A DNA stretch of 35,272 bases from Oceaniradius stylonematis (GCF_003149475.2 NZ_QFWV02000004.1:772229-807500); one strand, 5' to 3'; positions 9,008-18,008 are shown, numbered from the stretch's first letter. Numbers and translations: made by a program. The notes: generated from the sequence alone by a model not told the origin.

Positions 9008-9781
9008 TCAGGGGCCGGATTGGCCCGGATTACGCCGTCCGCCGACGACGCGCGAAAAGGTCAGCACCAGGACCGACATGGCGCCGGCCTTCTTCAGCGC
9101 TCTGGCCGCTGCATCGACGGTCGCCCCCGTGGTCAGAACGTCGTCGACCAGCAACACCCGACGGCCGGCCACGGCGATCTCCTGGCCTGGCGGTACCTTG
9201 AAGACACCGCGCACATTGACCTGGCGCTGATTGGCCGTCAGGCCGACCTGCGGCCGGGTGCGCTTTTGCCGCGTCAGCGCACCGGCAGCCATGGGCAGAT
9301 CGCTTGTCGCGGAAAGCGCCCGGGCCAGTTCGGCGGCCTGGTTGAAACGGCGGCGCCACATGCGGCCGCGGTGCAGCGGCACCGGTATGATCACGTCGGC
9401 CTCTCCGATCAGTTCGGCGCCGGCCCTGGCCATGAAACGGGCCATCCAGGGTGCAAGGTCCGTGCGGTCGCCATATTTAAGGCGCGTGACGAGCTGTCTG
9501 GCGGCGCCCGCATGTACGCATGCCGCGCGCGCCCTGTCATAGACCGGCGGGTTGGCGAGGACGTCGGCGCTGACCATCCGGCTGCCGAAATCGTGCGCGA
9601 AGGGCACGCCACTGACGTCGCACAGCGGCTGCTCGATAAAGGCGATGTCGGGCCAGCACCGGGCGCACATCGTTCCGTGCCGCGCCACGTGCCGGCCACA
9701 GGCCAGACACGCGTCGGGGAACAGGACCGCGCCTGTTGCGCGGCCGGCCGTTATCGCCCATTGACGCCCAAGGCTCATCAT
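9008..9781 (-). CDS. comF: ComF family phosphoribosyltransferase-like protein
   Basis: ComF-like proteins have a phosphoribosyltransferase fold and are linked to DNA uptake in naturally competent bacteria, while in other bacteria their role is unclear. From the ATG at 9781 there are 257 residues (a second ATG follows directly, at 9778). The N-terminus carries four cysteines, CLACGRHVARHGTMCARC, expected to bind zinc. The PRPP-binding loop VLLVDDVLTTGAT lies near the C-terminus, and IIPVPLHRGRMWRRRFNQA is the other conserved block. No other competence gene is in view. It is divergent from the methyltransferase gene, with only 31 bases between the two chosen starts, and is probably cotranscribed with grxC. 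Confidence 0.92.
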   Translation of the reverse strand: MMSLGRQWAITAGRATGAVLFPDACLACGRHVARHGTMCARCWPDIAFIEQPLCDVSGVPFAHDFGSRMVSADVLANPPVYDRARAACVHAGAARQLVTRLKYGDRTDLAPWMARFMARAGAELIGEADVIIPVPLHRGRMWRRRFNQAAELARALSATSDLPMAAGALTRQKRTRPQVGLTANQRQVNVRGVFKVPPGQEIAVAGRRVLLVDDVLTTGATVDAAARALKKAGAMSVLVLTFSRVVGGRRNPGQSGP

Positions 9782-9812
9782 GTCGCCTGTCAAAGAGAGG
9801 TATCGGCCGCCC

Positions 9813-10643
9813 ATGCGCGCCATTATCGATCAAAAGCAACGCGCCGCCAACCATGCGCGGGCGGCCCGGCTTGGTGTTGCCGGAGCCGATTTCCTGCTGG
9901 TGCATGCGCTCGACGAGTTGGCCGACCGGATTGCGGTGACGACGCGGTCTTTCGACCGTGCGCTGGCGATCGGTCCGCATGCGGACCGGATTGCCAGGAC
10001 GCTCGCCGCCACCGGCAAGATCGCATCGGTCGATCGGGTCGTCTTCGATGGTGACGAGACGCTGGATGTGCCGGAGGCGGGGGCCGATCTGGCCGTCTCT
10101 ATCCTCGACCTGCACGAGATGAACGACGTGCCGGGAGCGCTGGTGCAAATCCGGCGCGCCCTGCGCCCGGACGGACTGCTGCTCGGTTGCGCGCCGTCCA
10201 GCGGAACGCTGAGCGAACTGCGCGAATGTCTGACCGAGGCGGAGACGATGGTCTCCGGCGGCGCGGCGCCGCGCATCCTGCCGTTCATGGATGTCCGGGA
10301 TGGCGGCGGGCTTCTGCAAAGGGCCGGGTTCGCGCTGCCCGTCGCCGATCATGACACGGTCACGGTGCGCTACGACAGCGCGCTCGATCTGATGCGCGAT
10401 CTGCGCGCCATGGGAGCGGCCAACGCGCTGGTCGCCCGCCCAAGGCACGTCACCCGGCGCGCTGTGCTTTTCGAGGCGGTGCGTCTTTATGCCGAGCGCC
10501 ATGCCGATCCCGATGGCCGGGTGCGCGCGACGTTCTCGTTTGTCTGGATGTCGGGCTGGGTGCCGGACGCAAGCCAGCCAAAGCCGCTCAGACCCGGCAG
10601 CGCAACCCACTCCCTGGCCGAGGCGCTTCGGTCCAAGCTCTGA
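9813..10643 (+). CDS. SAM-dependent methyltransferase, NDUFAF5/BioC-like
   Basis: A class I methyltransferase-like protein of 276 residues from the ATG at 9813. An ATG at 9780 would add 11 residues and overlap the comF start on the other strand. The beginning (FLLVHALDELADRIAVTTRSFDRAL) and the motif DLAVSILDLHEMNDVPGALVQIRRALRPDGLLLG are typical of the proteobacterial group related to the mitochondrial complex I factor NDUFAF5 and to BioC. The glycine-rich SAM loop is poorly conserved (AIGPHADRIARTL), so catalytic activity is not assured. This type of gene is often found beside comF in rhizobia, as here. The substrate is unknown. Confidence 0.8.
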   Translation: MRAIIDQKQRAANHARAARLGVAGADFLLVHALDELADRIAVTTRSFDRALAIGPHADRIARTLAATGKIASVDRVVFDGDETLDVPEAGADLAVSILDLHEMNDVPGALVQIRRALRPDGLLLGCAPSSGTLSELRECLTEAETMVSGGAAPRILPFMDVRDGGGLLQRAGFALPVADHDTVTVRYDSALDLMRDLRAMGAANALVARPRHVTRRAVLFEAVRLYAERHADPDGRVRATFSFVWMSGWVPDASQPKPLRPGSATHSLAEALRSKL

Positions 10644-10647
10644 TCGC

Positions 10648-10668
10648 GATAGCCGTGAACGGGCTATC
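10648..10668. terminator. Hairpin between converging methyltransferase and pilin genes
   Basis: GATAGCC (10648-10654) and GGCTATC (10662-10668) form a perfect 7-bp stem with a 7-base loop. It starts four bases past the methyltransferase stop and covers part of the pilin stop codon. The two genes converge here, so it could end both transcripts. There is no U tract on either side, so the terminator role is uncertain. Confidence 0.4.
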
Positions 10669-10834
10669 AGTCGAGCGCCGCGCCGATCTCGCCATTGTTG
10701 GTGTCGTAAAGCTCGTTCAGGCTCGTGCCTGTGGCGGTCATTCCCGCAATCACGCCTACGGCAATGAGCGCGGCAATGAGCCCATATTCAATGGCTGTCG
10801 ACCCGCGTTCGTCTTTCAGGAAGTTAAGGAACAT
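10667..10834 (-). CDS. Flp/Fap-type pilin, 55 residues
   Basis: A very short gene read directly from the sequence. The product starts MFLNFLKDERGSTAIEYG and continues with the hydrophobic LIAALIAVGVIAGM, ending EIGAALD. This is the classic layout of Flp pilins of tight-adherence (tad) type IVb pili: a short charged leader ending in Gly11, then Glu at +5 and Tyr at +6 of the mature protein, and a hydrophobic helix. The CpaA/TadV prepilin peptidase should cut after Gly11, leaving 44 residues. GAGAGGTG lies 5 bases before the ATG, a strong ribosome-binding site. No tad or cpa assembly genes are in the window, so this is a detached pilin copy. A CtrA-like box lies 88 bases upstream. Confidence 0.93.
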   Translation of the reverse strand: MFLNFLKDERGSTAIEYGLIAALIAVGVIAGMTATGTSLNELYDTNNGEIGAALD

Positions 10835-10922
10835 TGCAATCACCTCTCGCTACGTCACACTAGCGCGGCAGGGTTAACGCGATGTTCGGCCCATCGGCCC
10901 GCGGCACGTGTTTACGAAGCGT

Positions 10923-10939
10923 GGTTAAGCGATGGTTGC
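10923..10939 (-). promoter_or_regulatory. CtrA-like box upstream of the pilin gene
   Basis: On the minus strand the sequence is GCAACCATCGCTTAACC. It fits the alphaproteobacterial CtrA pattern TTAA-7-TTAA, with the second half exact (TTAACC), the first half degenerate (GCAA), and the CCAT that often follows the first half-site present. It lies 88 bases upstream of the pilin ATG and just after the stop of the preceding gene. A further GTTAAC occurs at 10873-10878, 39 bases before the ATG. CtrA control of pilin genes is established in Caulobacter. Here it is inference from the motif. Confidence 0.5.
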
Positions 10940-10954
10940 ATACCCGACGATACC

Positions 10955-11278
10955 TTAACGCGAGCAGTCGCCCGTCCGAGTTCCATTGGCATGGATGATG
11001 CAGACGGCGTTTGGCGAATTCTGCAGGACGCTGCGGCGCATGGTATAGGCCGCGCGCTGTTGCGGCGTCGATGCGGTGGTCATGAAATCGATGCCGGGAT
11101 TGGACCGCTCTGCGGCGATGCGCGCGCTCGATCTTTCAAGATAGGGTGTCGCGAACATGGCCACGGCGACGGCCAGTACACCGAAAAGCAAGGTCGCCCG
11201 CAACAGATTGTTGCCCCAGTCGAGCACGGCCGACCGCTTGGGTTCGACCGGCGCGTACCACTGATTGTCATCACTCAT
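10955..11278 (-). CDS. Conserved hypothetical protein with one membrane segment
   Basis: A 107-residue protein of unknown function. The N-terminal 25 residues are hydrophilic (SDDNQWYAPVEPKRSAVLDWG). One membrane helix follows at about 27-46 (LLRATLLFGVLAVAVAMFAT), and then a soluble tail of about 60 residues ending CIIHANGTRTGDC with two cysteines that could form a disulfide outside the cytoplasm. The RRSVLQNSPNAVC stretch looks conserved in similar rhizobial proteins as I remember them. It is upstream of the pilin gene in the same direction, and both have CtrA-like boxes before them, so a link with pilus or cell-cycle functions is possible but not shown. The ATG at 11278 gives a natural N-terminus. 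Confidence 0.75.
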   Translation of the reverse strand: MSDDNQWYAPVEPKRSAVLDWGNNLLRATLLFGVLAVAVAMFATPYLERSSARIAAERSNPGIDFMTTASTPQQRAAYTMRRSVLQNSPNAVCIIHANGTRTGDCSR

Positions 11279-11348
11279 GACCGTACCCCGATGGCGGCCG
11301 GCGATTGTCGCTGGCAGGCCGCACGGCGATCATTGTCCCGCGATCCCA

Positions 11349-11363
11349 TAAACGATTGCTTAA
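11349..11363 (-). promoter_or_regulatory. CtrA-like box upstream of the one-pass membrane protein gene
   Basis: On the minus strand TTAA (11363-11360) and TTTA (11352-11349) are separated by exactly seven bases (GCAATCG), one mismatch from the CtrA consensus TTAA-7-TTAA. The site lies 70 bases upstream of the ATG at 11278 and 34 bases past... the mutT stop at 11398, in the noncoding gap between the two genes. The TTAA tetramer is rare in this GC-rich sequence, which makes the position more notable. Confidence 0.45.
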
Positions 11364-11397
11364 CGCTAAACGCAGCCGACACGCCGCGTCCGCCGGT

Positions 11398-11805
11398 TCA
11401 CAAAAGGTCCTGCAGCACCGGCACGAGCGGGGCGTCGGCTTCCGGCATCGGATAGTCGCGCAGGTCGCGCGCGCGCACCCATTTGAGCGTCTGCCCTTCG
11501 CGCGAAACGGGGATGCCATCGAACTTGCGGCAGATGTAAAGAGGCATCAACAGGTGGAAGTCCGCATAGGCATGGCTGGCGAAGGTGAGCGGCGCAAGGC
11601 ACGCGGCCTGGGTCCGAACGGCCAGTTCTTCCTCAAGTTCGCGGATGAGCGCCTGTTCGGGCGTCTCGCCGGGCTCGAACTTGCCGCCGGGAAACTCCCA
11701 CAGGCCCGCCATCGCCTTGTCGGGCGGCCGTTGTGCCAGAAGGATACGGTTTTCGCGGTCGACCAGCGCGCAAGCGGCGACCAGCATCAGGGGTTTGGTG
11801 TTCAC
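11398..11805 (-). CDS. mutT: Nudix hydrolase, MutT-like (8-oxo-dGTP diphosphatase type)
   Basis: MutT-type enzymes hydrolyse oxidised nucleoside triphosphates such as 8-oxo-dGTP and so prevent mutations. The 135-residue protein has a Nudix box at 41-63, with G41, E47 and the metal-binding R55-E56-L57-x-E59-E60. The glycine normally near the end of the box is alanine (A62). WEFPGGKFEPGE is the usual MutT entry to the box. The start is GTG at 11805, giving MNTKPLMLVAACALVD, which resembles other rhizobial MutT N-termini. It begins three bases after the GNAT gene stop and is the last gene of the parvulin-argJ-GNAT-mutT run. Substrate specificity is inferred only from the family. Confidence 0.9.
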   Translation of the reverse strand: MNTKPLMLVAACALVDRENRILLAQRPPDKAMAGLWEFPGGKFEPGETPEQALIRELEEELAVRTQAACLAPLTFASHAYADFHLLMPLYICRKFDGIPVSREGQTLKWVRARDLRDYPMPEADAPLVPVLQDLL

Positions 11806-11808
11806 CGC

Positions 11809-12561
11809 TCAGTCGCCCCGCATCCGATAGACATAGCGGTAGACCTCTTCAAAGCCCATCCGGCCGTAAAGGCCGTTGGCAGCGGTGTTTGCCGCTTCCA
11901 CTTGCAGCCAGCCGGTTGCCGCGCCCTGGGCTGCGGCCCATCTGAGGGCGGCGCGCACGATCGAGCGGCCATAGCCCTTGTTGCGCAGCCCATCGCGCAC
12001 GGCGATCTCGAACAGGCCGGCCATTTCATTGTCGTGGACACACAGGGCGGTGGCCGCTGGCCCCTGATCGTCCTCGACAACGAACATCCCGAAGGGCGGA
12101 CGGATGCTTTCCAGCAGCTCGGTCAGTCCCGGCTTGTTGACACGCTCGTCGGCATTGAGGGTGATCGCCGCATCGACGAAGCGCCCGATATCGCGCACCG
12201 GCAGCAATTCATAACCGCCTTCGAGATCGATCTGGCCGAGCGAGGCGGCAAGCACCCTTGTCTCGTCCGCCCGAGTCCATCCCATCGCGTTCAGATGCGC
12301 TTCCAGTTCGGCCGGCGCCAGCGGCGACATGCGGAAGACGATGGGCCGTTCATAGGCCTTGAAGCGCTGTTCGATGCGGGCGATGCGATGTTCGATTTCG
12401 CGATTGTCGGCCGGATCGAGCGGATTGACGGAATTGAGGCGCCGCGAGGGATGGCTGGCGGTCAGGCGGACCGCCCAGCTTCCGTCATAATGGACCGATG
12501 CGGCCGGCCATGCGCGAAACCCGACCGCTTCCATGCGCCTGACCATCGACAATTTGGGCAT
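11809..12561 (-). CDS. GNAT family N-acetyltransferase
   Basis: The 250-residue protein starts with ATG at 12561 (MPKLSMVRRMEA), preceded by a strong GGAGG at 12566-12570, 13 bases past the argJ stop region. The C-terminal half is a recognisable GNAT domain: MFVVEDDQGPAATALCVHDNEMAGLFEIAVRDGLRNKGYG, with the acetyl-CoA pyrophosphate loop in RNKGYG, and NTAANGLYGRMGFEEVYRYVYR near the end. The N-terminal half looks like a second, worn acetyltransferase fold, which is common in tandem GNAT proteins. Its position between argJ (N-acetylglutamate chemistry) and mutT suggests nothing definite. The acceptor is unknown. Confidence 0.85.
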   Translation of the reverse strand: MPKLSMVRRMEAVGFRAWPAASVHYDGSWAVRLTASHPSRRLNSVNPLDPADNREIEHRIARIEQRFKAYERPIVFRMSPLAPAELEAHLNAMGWTRADETRVLAASLGQIDLEGGYELLPVRDIGRFVDAAITLNADERVNKPGLTELLESIRPPFGMFVVEDDQGPAATALCVHDNEMAGLFEIAVRDGLRNKGYGRSIVRAALRWAAAQGAATGWLQVEAANTAANGLYGRMGFEEVYRYVYRMRGD

Positions 12562-12574
12562 CGGTCCTCCAACC

Positions 12575-13807
12575 CTAGCTGCGGTAGTCGCCATTGATGG
12601 TGACATAGTCCTTGGTCAGGTCGCAGCCCCAGGCGGTAAAGCGGCCCTCGCCCAGGCCGATATCGACACCGATCGTGATTTCGTCCTGCTTCATGTAGGC
12701 GCTCATCGCGCCCTCGTCATAGCCGGGCGCGCGTTCGCCGTCCGTCGCCGCGGCGAGATCGCCGAACCGGATGGCGAGCCTGTCCCGGTCTGCCGGTTCG
12801 CCGGCCTTGCCGACGGCCATGACGATGCGTCCCCAGTTCGCATCGCCGCCGGCGAGCGCGGTCTTGACCAGCGGCGAATTGGCGATGGCCAGCGCGATCG
12901 TTCGCGCCGAGGCGTCCGATTGCGCGCCGGTGACCTCGATCCGCATCAGCTTGCTGGCGCCCTCGCCATCGCGGACGATCTGCAGGGCGAGATCTTCCAT
13001 CAAATCCTTGAAGGCGGCCTCGAACGCGGCGAGGCGGGAATCGCCGGCGGTCTTGATCGCGGCAACATCGGCCGCGCCGGTGGCGAAGGCCAGAACCGTG
13101 TCGGAGGTGGAGGTGTCGCTGTCGACCGTGATCGCGTTGAAGGTCGCATCGACATGCCGTGTCAGGAGCGTCTGCAGCGCTGCCGCCGACAGCGGTGCGT
13201 CGGTGACGATGTAGGCGAGCATCGTCGCCATGTCCGGGGCTATCATGCCCGAGCCCTTGGCGATGCCGTTGAGCGCGACGGTGACGCCGTCGATCTCTGC
13301 CGTTCGCGTCGCCAGTTTGGGAAAGGTATCGGTCGTCATGATCGCGCGCGCGGCGTCTTCCCACCGGTCCGGGTTCGCGTCGTGCACGACTTCCTGCAGC
13401 ACGCCATCGAACTTTTTGGCCTCCAGCGGCTCGCCGATCACACCCGTCGACGACAGGAAGACCTCGGAGACCGGGCAGCCGATTACGGCGGCCGCCATTT
13501 CGGCAGTCAGGGCCGTGGCGTCGGCGCCCTTCCTGCCCGTAAAGGCGTTGGCGTTCCCCGAATTGACGACGAGAATGCGCGCCTGACCGCCTGGCAGGTT
13601 GGCGCGGCACCAGTCGACCGGCGCCGAAGGGCAGAGCGAGCGGGTCAGAACGCCGGCGACGGCGGCCTGTGCATCGAACACCATGGCCATCAGATCGGTG
13701 CGGCCGGCATACTTGATACCCGCGGCGGCGGCACCGAGCCGGACGCCCTCAATCGGCGGCAGAACGGCCAGCTTGCTGGGTGCGAGCGGAGAAGTCTTGA
13801 TCGGCAT
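12575..13807 (-). CDS. argJ: Bifunctional ornithine acetyltransferase / N-acetylglutamate synthase
   Basis: ArgJ moves the acetyl group from N-acetylornithine to glutamate in the cyclic arginine pathway, and some versions also use acetyl-CoA. The 410-residue precursor cuts itself before a threonine. Here the cleavage site is Ala194-Thr195 in [14 protein letters not shown], with Thr195 as nucleophile of the beta chain. The oxyanion-hole segment SSTGVIGEP (119-127), [11 protein letters not shown] (81-91) and the terminal GDYRS also fit. A cysteine-rich [12 protein letters not shown] near residue 57-67 is usual. The gene lies 17 bases past the parvulin gene and is followed by the GNAT gene, all in one direction. 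Confidence 0.96.
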   Translation of the reverse strand: MPIKTSPLAPSKLAVLPPIEGVRLGAAAAGIKYAGRTDLMAMVFDAQAAVAGVLTRSLCPSAPVDWCRANLPGGQARILVVNSGNANAFTGRKGADATALTAEMAAAVIGCPVSEVFLSSTGVIGEPLEAKKFDGVLQEVVHDANPDRWEDAARAIMTTDTFPKLATRTAEIDGVTVALNGIAKGSGMIAPDMATMLAYIVTDAPLSAAALQTLLTRHVDATFNAITVDSDTSTSDTVLAFATGAADVAAIKTAGDSRLAAFEAAFKDLMEDLALQIVRDGEGASKLMRIEVTGAQSDASARTIALAIANSPLVKTALAGGDANWGRIVMAVGKAGEPADRDRLAIRFGDLAAATDGERAPGYDEGAMSAYMKQDEITIGVDIGLGEGRFTAWGCDLTKDYVTINGDYRS

Positions 13808-13824
13808 GTATGGCGGTCCGCGAG

Positions 13825-14721
13825 CTATTCGGCCGCGTTGACGCCGGCGCTGATCGCCGCGTCATAGGCGGCCTTGAGCTCGGGGTCGGTGATCTCGATC
13901 GTCGCATCGGTGCGCAGCGTGGTCAAAAGCTCGAAATAGCGTTCCCGCAAAAGCACGGAGCGGACCTGCGCCTCGACCTGTTCGAAGGGCGGCGGCTGGA
14001 CGGGCCGACGGTCCTCCAGCTTGATGACGTGCCAGCCAAACTGCGTCTCGACAGGATCGGCGGTGACGCCGCCGGGCTCGAGTGCGAATGCAGCTTCCTC
14101 GAAGGGCGGCACCATCCGACCGCGCGTGAAATAGCCCAGATCGCCGCCATTGGGACCCGAGGGGCCGGTCGATCTCTCGGCGGCCAGTTCGGCGAAATCG
14201 GCGCCGTCACCCAGTTCGGCGATCACGGCGCGTGCCTCTTCCTCGGTTTCGACGAGAATATGCCGCGCGCGGATCTCGTTCTCGGGCGGCGTGGCGGCGA
14301 TTTCCGCGTCATAGCGGGCGCGCACGTCCGCATCGCTGATCGTCTCGACGACCTGATCGCGGAAATAGCTGTTGTGCAACGCCCGCGACCGCAGGAATTC
14401 GAGGCGCTGGCGGAATTCGTCCGTATCTGCAACGCCTTCGCTTTCTGCCTTGTCCGCCAGCAGCTCGATGTCGATCAGGGCCATCATGGCTGCAAAACGC
14501 TGCTGGTCCGGCGGAACCTGGCCGAGCTGGTCCTCCAGATCGCCAATGGCGAAGCCGATGTCGCGATTGGTCACGTCGCGGCCGTTGATCGTGCCGATCA
14601 CGGTTTCCGGATCGGGCGCCTGCGCCTGCTGGGACAGCGCGGCGCCGGCGAGCGGTATCGAGAGCCACACCGCCAGCCCGGCGGCAAGAAGTGGACGGAC
14701 GCGTTTGACACGGTGAGACAT
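13825..14721 (-). CDS. Periplasmic parvulin-type peptidylprolyl isomerase (SurA/PrsA-like)
   Basis: The 298-residue protein, from the ATG at 14721, starts with a signal peptide: a basic [10 protein letters not shown], hydrophobic [19 protein letters not shown] and a likely cut near AQA at 33-35. A helical chaperone-like region follows to about 145, then one parvulin domain at about 149-238 with [28 protein letters not shown] and [14 protein letters not shown]. Such proteins help fold outer-membrane or secreted proteins after export. It is divergent from secA, so export motor and folding helper are neighbours, and it heads the run parvulin-argJ-GNAT-mutT. The frame is open upstream to 14853, but only the chosen ATG yields a clean signal peptide. 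The C-terminus is plain, without an anchor. Confidence 0.92.
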   Translation of the reverse strand: MSHRVKRVRPLLAAGLAVWLSIPLAGAALSQQAQAPDPETVIGTINGRDVTNRDIGFAIGDLEDQLGQVPPDQQRFAAMMALIDIELLADKAESEGVADTDEFRQRLEFLRSRALHNSYFRDQVVETISDADVRARYDAEIAATPPENEIRARHILVETEEEARAVIAELGDGADFAELAAERSTGPSGPNGGDLGYFTRGRMVPPFEEAAFALEPGGVTADPVETQFGWHVIKLEDRRPVQPPPFEQVEAQVRSVLLRERYFELLTTLRTDATIEITDPELKAAYDAAISAGVNAAE

Positions 14722-14815
14722 CTTGAAAGACCTTGTAGCGACGGCGATCTGCCGTTGGGATCGAGGAACCTGCCGGGTGGCCGAACGGCGAGCGAAAGCG
14801 TGGCCGGCGGCGGCG

Positions 14816-14844
14816 TTGACAAGCATTTGTGCCACTCTTATCTG
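14816..14844 (+). promoter_or_regulatory. Strong sigma-70 promoter before secA
   Basis: TTGACA at 14816-14821 and TATCTG at 14839-14844 are spaced by exactly 17 bases. The -35 is perfect and the -10 keeps the TA of the first two positions. Transcription would start around 14851 and give a leader of about 117 bases before the secA ATG at 14968. No competing plus-strand gene lies between. Confidence 0.7.
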
Positions 14845-14967
14845 TCCACCCAACCGGCGTCCACCGTGCAGTTGGCCTGTTTTCCGGGTTGGGGCGCCGC
14901 AATCCGCCCGGGACGCGGGCAGCAGAATTGCATGACCTAGACCGTTCTTACGAAAGGGCCGCCATTC

Positions 14968-17835
14968 ATGGTCAGTCTTGGGGGCATTGCCCGCTCACTC
15001 TTCGGATCCGCCAACGACCGGCGCATCAAGTCCGAGCGGCCGCGCGTCGCCGCCATCAATGCTCTGGAAGCGGAGATGGAGGCGCTGAGCGACGAGGAGT
15101 TGCGCGGCAAGACGGAGGCTTTCCGCGAGCGGATCAAGGGCGGCGAAAGCCTCGACGATCTCCTGGTTGAAGCCTTCGCCGTCGTGCGCGAGGGTTCCAA
15201 ACGGGCGCTGGGCATGCGGCCGTTCGACGTGCAGCTCATCGGCGGCATGGTGCTGCATGAAGGCTCGATCGCCGAAATGCGCACGGGCGAGGGCAAGACG
15301 CTGGTCGCCACGCTGCCGGTCTATCTGAACGCGCTTTCGGGCAAGGGCGTGCATGTCGTCACGGTCAACGATTATCTGGCCGGGCGCGATGCGGAATGGA
15401 TGGGCAAGCTCTACCAGTTCCTGGGACTGAGCGTGGGCGTCATCGTCCACGGCATGGACGACGCCCAGCGGCAGGCGGCGTACGAGTGCGACGTCACCTA
15501 TGGCACCAACAACGAACTTGGCTTCGATTATCTGCGCGACAACATGAAATATGAGCGCGCGCAGATGGTGCAGCGCGGTCACAATTTCGCGATCGTCGAC
15601 GAGGTGGACTCGATCCTGATCGACGAGGCGCGCACGCCGCTGATCATTTCCGGGCCACTCGAGGATCGTTCGGAACTTTATGTGCAGATCGACACCTTCA
15701 TTCCCGGGCTGGTCGCCGAGGATTACGAGATCGACGAGAAGCAGCGCTCGGCGACCTTCACCGAAGAGGGGACGGAGAAGATCGAGCGCATGCTCGCCGA
15801 AGCCGGCCTCTTGAAGGGCGAGAACCTCTATGACGTCGAGAATGTCTCGATCGTCCATCATCTCAACAATGCGCTGAAGGCGCACAGGCTGTTCCAGCGT
15901 GACAAGGACTACATCGTCAAGGGCGACGATCTGGTCATCATCGACGAGTTCACGGGCCGCCAGATGCCGGGCCGGCGCTTCTCGGAAGGCCTGCACCAGG
16001 CGTTGGAAGCCAAGGAGAAGGTGACCATCCAGCCCGAGAACCAGACGCTTGCCTCGGTCACCTTCCAGAATTACTTCCGCATGTATGACAAGCTGGCCGG
16101 CATGACCGGTACGGCGGCGACGGAGGCCGAGGAGTTCGGTAACATTTACGGGCTCGGCGTGGTCGAAATCCCGACCAACCTGCCGGTCAAGCGCATCGAC
16201 GAGGATGACGAGGTCTACCGCACCGTCGAGGAAAAATACGATGCGGTGGTGATCGACATCATCGATGCGCAGCAGCGCAAGCAGCCGGTGCTGGTCGGCA
16301 CGACGTCGATCGAGAAGTCGGAAATGCTGGCCCGCATGCTGGGCGACAAGAAATTCCTCAAGGCGCTGCGCGACAGGCTGCAGGGCCGGCTGGACGCCCT
16401 CAAGGAGGGCAAGGAGCCCGAACTGCGCCAATGGCTGGAAGAGGGGCTGGCGCATGTCGACCGCGCGATCAAGAATGGCGGCGTGACGCATGAAGTGCTC
16501 AATGCGCGCCAGCACGAGCGCGAAGCCTTCATCGTCGCACAGGCCGGTGTTCCGGGCGCGGTGACGATCGCCACCAACATGGCCGGCCGCGGCACCGACA
16601 TCAAACTGGGCGGCAATGCCGAGATGCGGGTCGCGCAGGAACTTGGCGACATGCCCCAAGGGCCGGATCGGGATGCCAAGGAAAAGGCGATCGAGGCCGA
16701 GGTCGAAAAGCTGAAGCAGGAGGCGCTGGACGCGGGCGGCCTTTACGTCCTGGCGACCGAGAGGCACGAGAGCCGGCGCATCGATAATCAGTTGCGCGGC
16801 CGGTCGGGCCGTCAGGGCGACCCCGGACGGTCGAAATTCTACCTGTCGCTGGCCGACGATCTGATGCGCATTTTCGGTTCGGACCGGATGGACGGCATGC
16901 TGCAGAAGCTCGGCCTCAAGGAAGGCGAAGCGATCGTCCATCCCTGGATCAACAAGGCTTTGGAAAAGGCGCAGAAGAAGGTCGAGGCGCGCAATTTCGA
17001 CATCCGCAAGAACCTTCTGAAGTTCGACGACGTGATGAACGACCAGCGCACGGTCGTGTTCGAGCAGCGGCTCGAACTGATGGACGGCGTCAATGTCGCC
17101 GAAACGGTCGCGGAAATGCGCCACGAGGTCATCGAGACCTTGGTGACCGATCACATTCCGGAAAAAGCCTATGCAGAACAATGGGATGTAGAGGGCCTGA
17201 AGGAAGAGGTGGTCAAGTCGCTCAATCTCGATCTGCCGGTTGATGAATGGGCCGCCGAGGAAGGCATTGCCGAAGACGACATTCTCGAACGGCTGCGCGA
17301 GGCGGCCGACAAGGCGGCCTCCGAACGGGCCGAGCGTTTCGGCCCGGAGATCATGGCTTATGTGGAGAAATCGATCATCCTGCAGACGCTCGATCATCTG
17401 TGGCGCGAGCACCTGGTCAATCTCGATCATCTGCGCTCGGTGATCGGTTTCCGGGGCTACGGCCAGCGCGATCCGCTGCAGGAATACAAGTCCGAGGCGT
17501 TCGAGCTGTTCCAGTCGATGCTCACCAACCTGCGCAAGGTCGTTACCGCGCAGCTGATGCGGGTCGAGATCGTTCAGGAAGCCGCACAGGCGCCCGGACC
17601 CGAGGCGCCGCCGATGCAGGCGCAGCATGCCGACCCCGTTACCGGCGAGAACGAGATGGCCGACAATGGCGCCGCTCGCACCGCCGCTGGCATCATCGCG
17701 GCGGCGACCGGTCAGGTGGCCCCCGAAGAGCGCAATCCCGACGATCCCAACACGTGGGGAAAGGTGGGCCGCAACGAGGCCTGCCCGTGTGGCTCAGGCA
17801 AGAAGTTCAAGCATTGCCACGGCGCGTTCGTTTGA
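14968..17835 (+). CDS. secA: Preprotein translocase ATPase SecA
   Basis: SecA drives preproteins through SecYEG using ATP. At 955 residues this is a full-length proteobacterial SecA. Visible are the Walker A MRTGEGKT at 104-111, the [14 protein letters not shown] box from 211 (Walker B and after), the [16 protein letters not shown] segment, [14 protein letters not shown] and [11 protein letters not shown] of the second nucleotide-binding fold, and the C-terminal zinc tail [14 protein letters not shown] with C939, C941, C950 and H951, which contacts SecB. AAAGGG about 9 bases before the ATG serves as ribosome-binding site. A promoter lies at 14816-14844. The gene has no obvious U-rich terminator. 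A loose inverted repeat CTGCCGC (17897-17903) and GCGGCAG (17921-17927) lies after it. Confidence 0.98.
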   Translation: MVSLGGIARSLFGSANDRRIKSERPRVAAINALEAEMEALSDEELRGKTEAFRERIKGGESLDDLLVEAFAVVREGSKRALGMRPFDVQLIGGMVLHEGSIAEMRTGEGKTLVATLPVYLNALSGKGVHVVTVNDYLAGRDAEWMGKLYQFLGLSVGVIVHGMDDAQRQAAYECDVTYGTNNELGFDYLRDNMKYERAQMVQRGHNFAIVDEVDSILIDEARTPLIISGPLEDRSELYVQIDTFIPGLVAEDYEIDEKQRSATFTEEGTEKIERMLAEAGLLKGENLYDVENVSIVHHLNNALKAHRLFQRDKDYIVKGDDLVIIDEFTGRQMPGRRFSEGLHQALEAKEKVTIQPENQTLASVTFQNYFRMYDKLAGMTGTAATEAEEFGNIYGLGVVEIPTNLPVKRIDEDDEVYRTVEEKYDAVVIDIIDAQQRKQPVLVGTTSIEKSEMLARMLGDKKFLKALRDRLQGRLDALKEGKEPELRQWLEEGLAHVDRAIKNGGVTHEVLNARQHEREAFIVAQAGVPGAVTIATNMAGRGTDIKLGGNAEMRVAQELGDMPQGPDRDAKEKAIEAEVEKLKQEALDAGGLYVLATERHESRRIDNQLRGRSGRQGDPGRSKFYLSLADDLMRIFGSDRMDGMLQKLGLKEGEAIVHPWINKALEKAQKKVEARNFDIRKNLLKFDDVMNDQRTVVFEQRLELMDGVNVAETVAEMRHEVIETLVTDHIPEKAYAEQWDVEGLKEEVVKSLNLDLPVDEWAAEEGIAEDDILERLREAADKAASERAERFGPEIMAYVEKSIILQTLDHLWREHLVNLDHLRSVIGFRGYGQRDPLQEYKSEAFELFQSMLTNLRKVVTAQLMRVEIVQEAAQAPGPEAPPMQAQHADPVTGENEMADNGAARTAAGIIAAATGQVAPEERNPDDPNTWGKVGRNEACPCGSGKKFKHCHGAFV

Positions 17836-18008
17836 TCGCGGCCATGGCCATGCCCGGGCACATCGGAGCCGGCTGTCGCACGGCTTAGGCCATGTGCTGC
17901 CGCCACCGAAACTTTCCCCTGCGGCAGGACAAATGCCGGACCGACGAACCAATTCTTAAGCCCGATCGGCTAACGCTATTCGCACACGAATGAGCGGAGC
18001 GACAGGGT

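Noticed and set aside
9780-9812. Overlapping divergent starts of comF and the methyltransferase gene
   Set aside because: The ATG at 9780 adds residues unlike the family. With the ATG at 9813 the genes do not overlap.
14995-17628. A long open frame antisense to secA (877 codons), and similar ones antisense to ptsP and the MFS gene
   Set aside because: They are in the opposite strand of strongly conserved genes, have the Arg/Gly/His-rich, patternless composition expected of high-GC shadows, and show no motif or ribosome-binding site.
17842-17930. GC-rich palindromes after secA as a terminator
   Set aside because: The short perfect palindromes have no loop space, and the CTGCCGC/GCGGCAG pair has a 17-base loop and no U tract.
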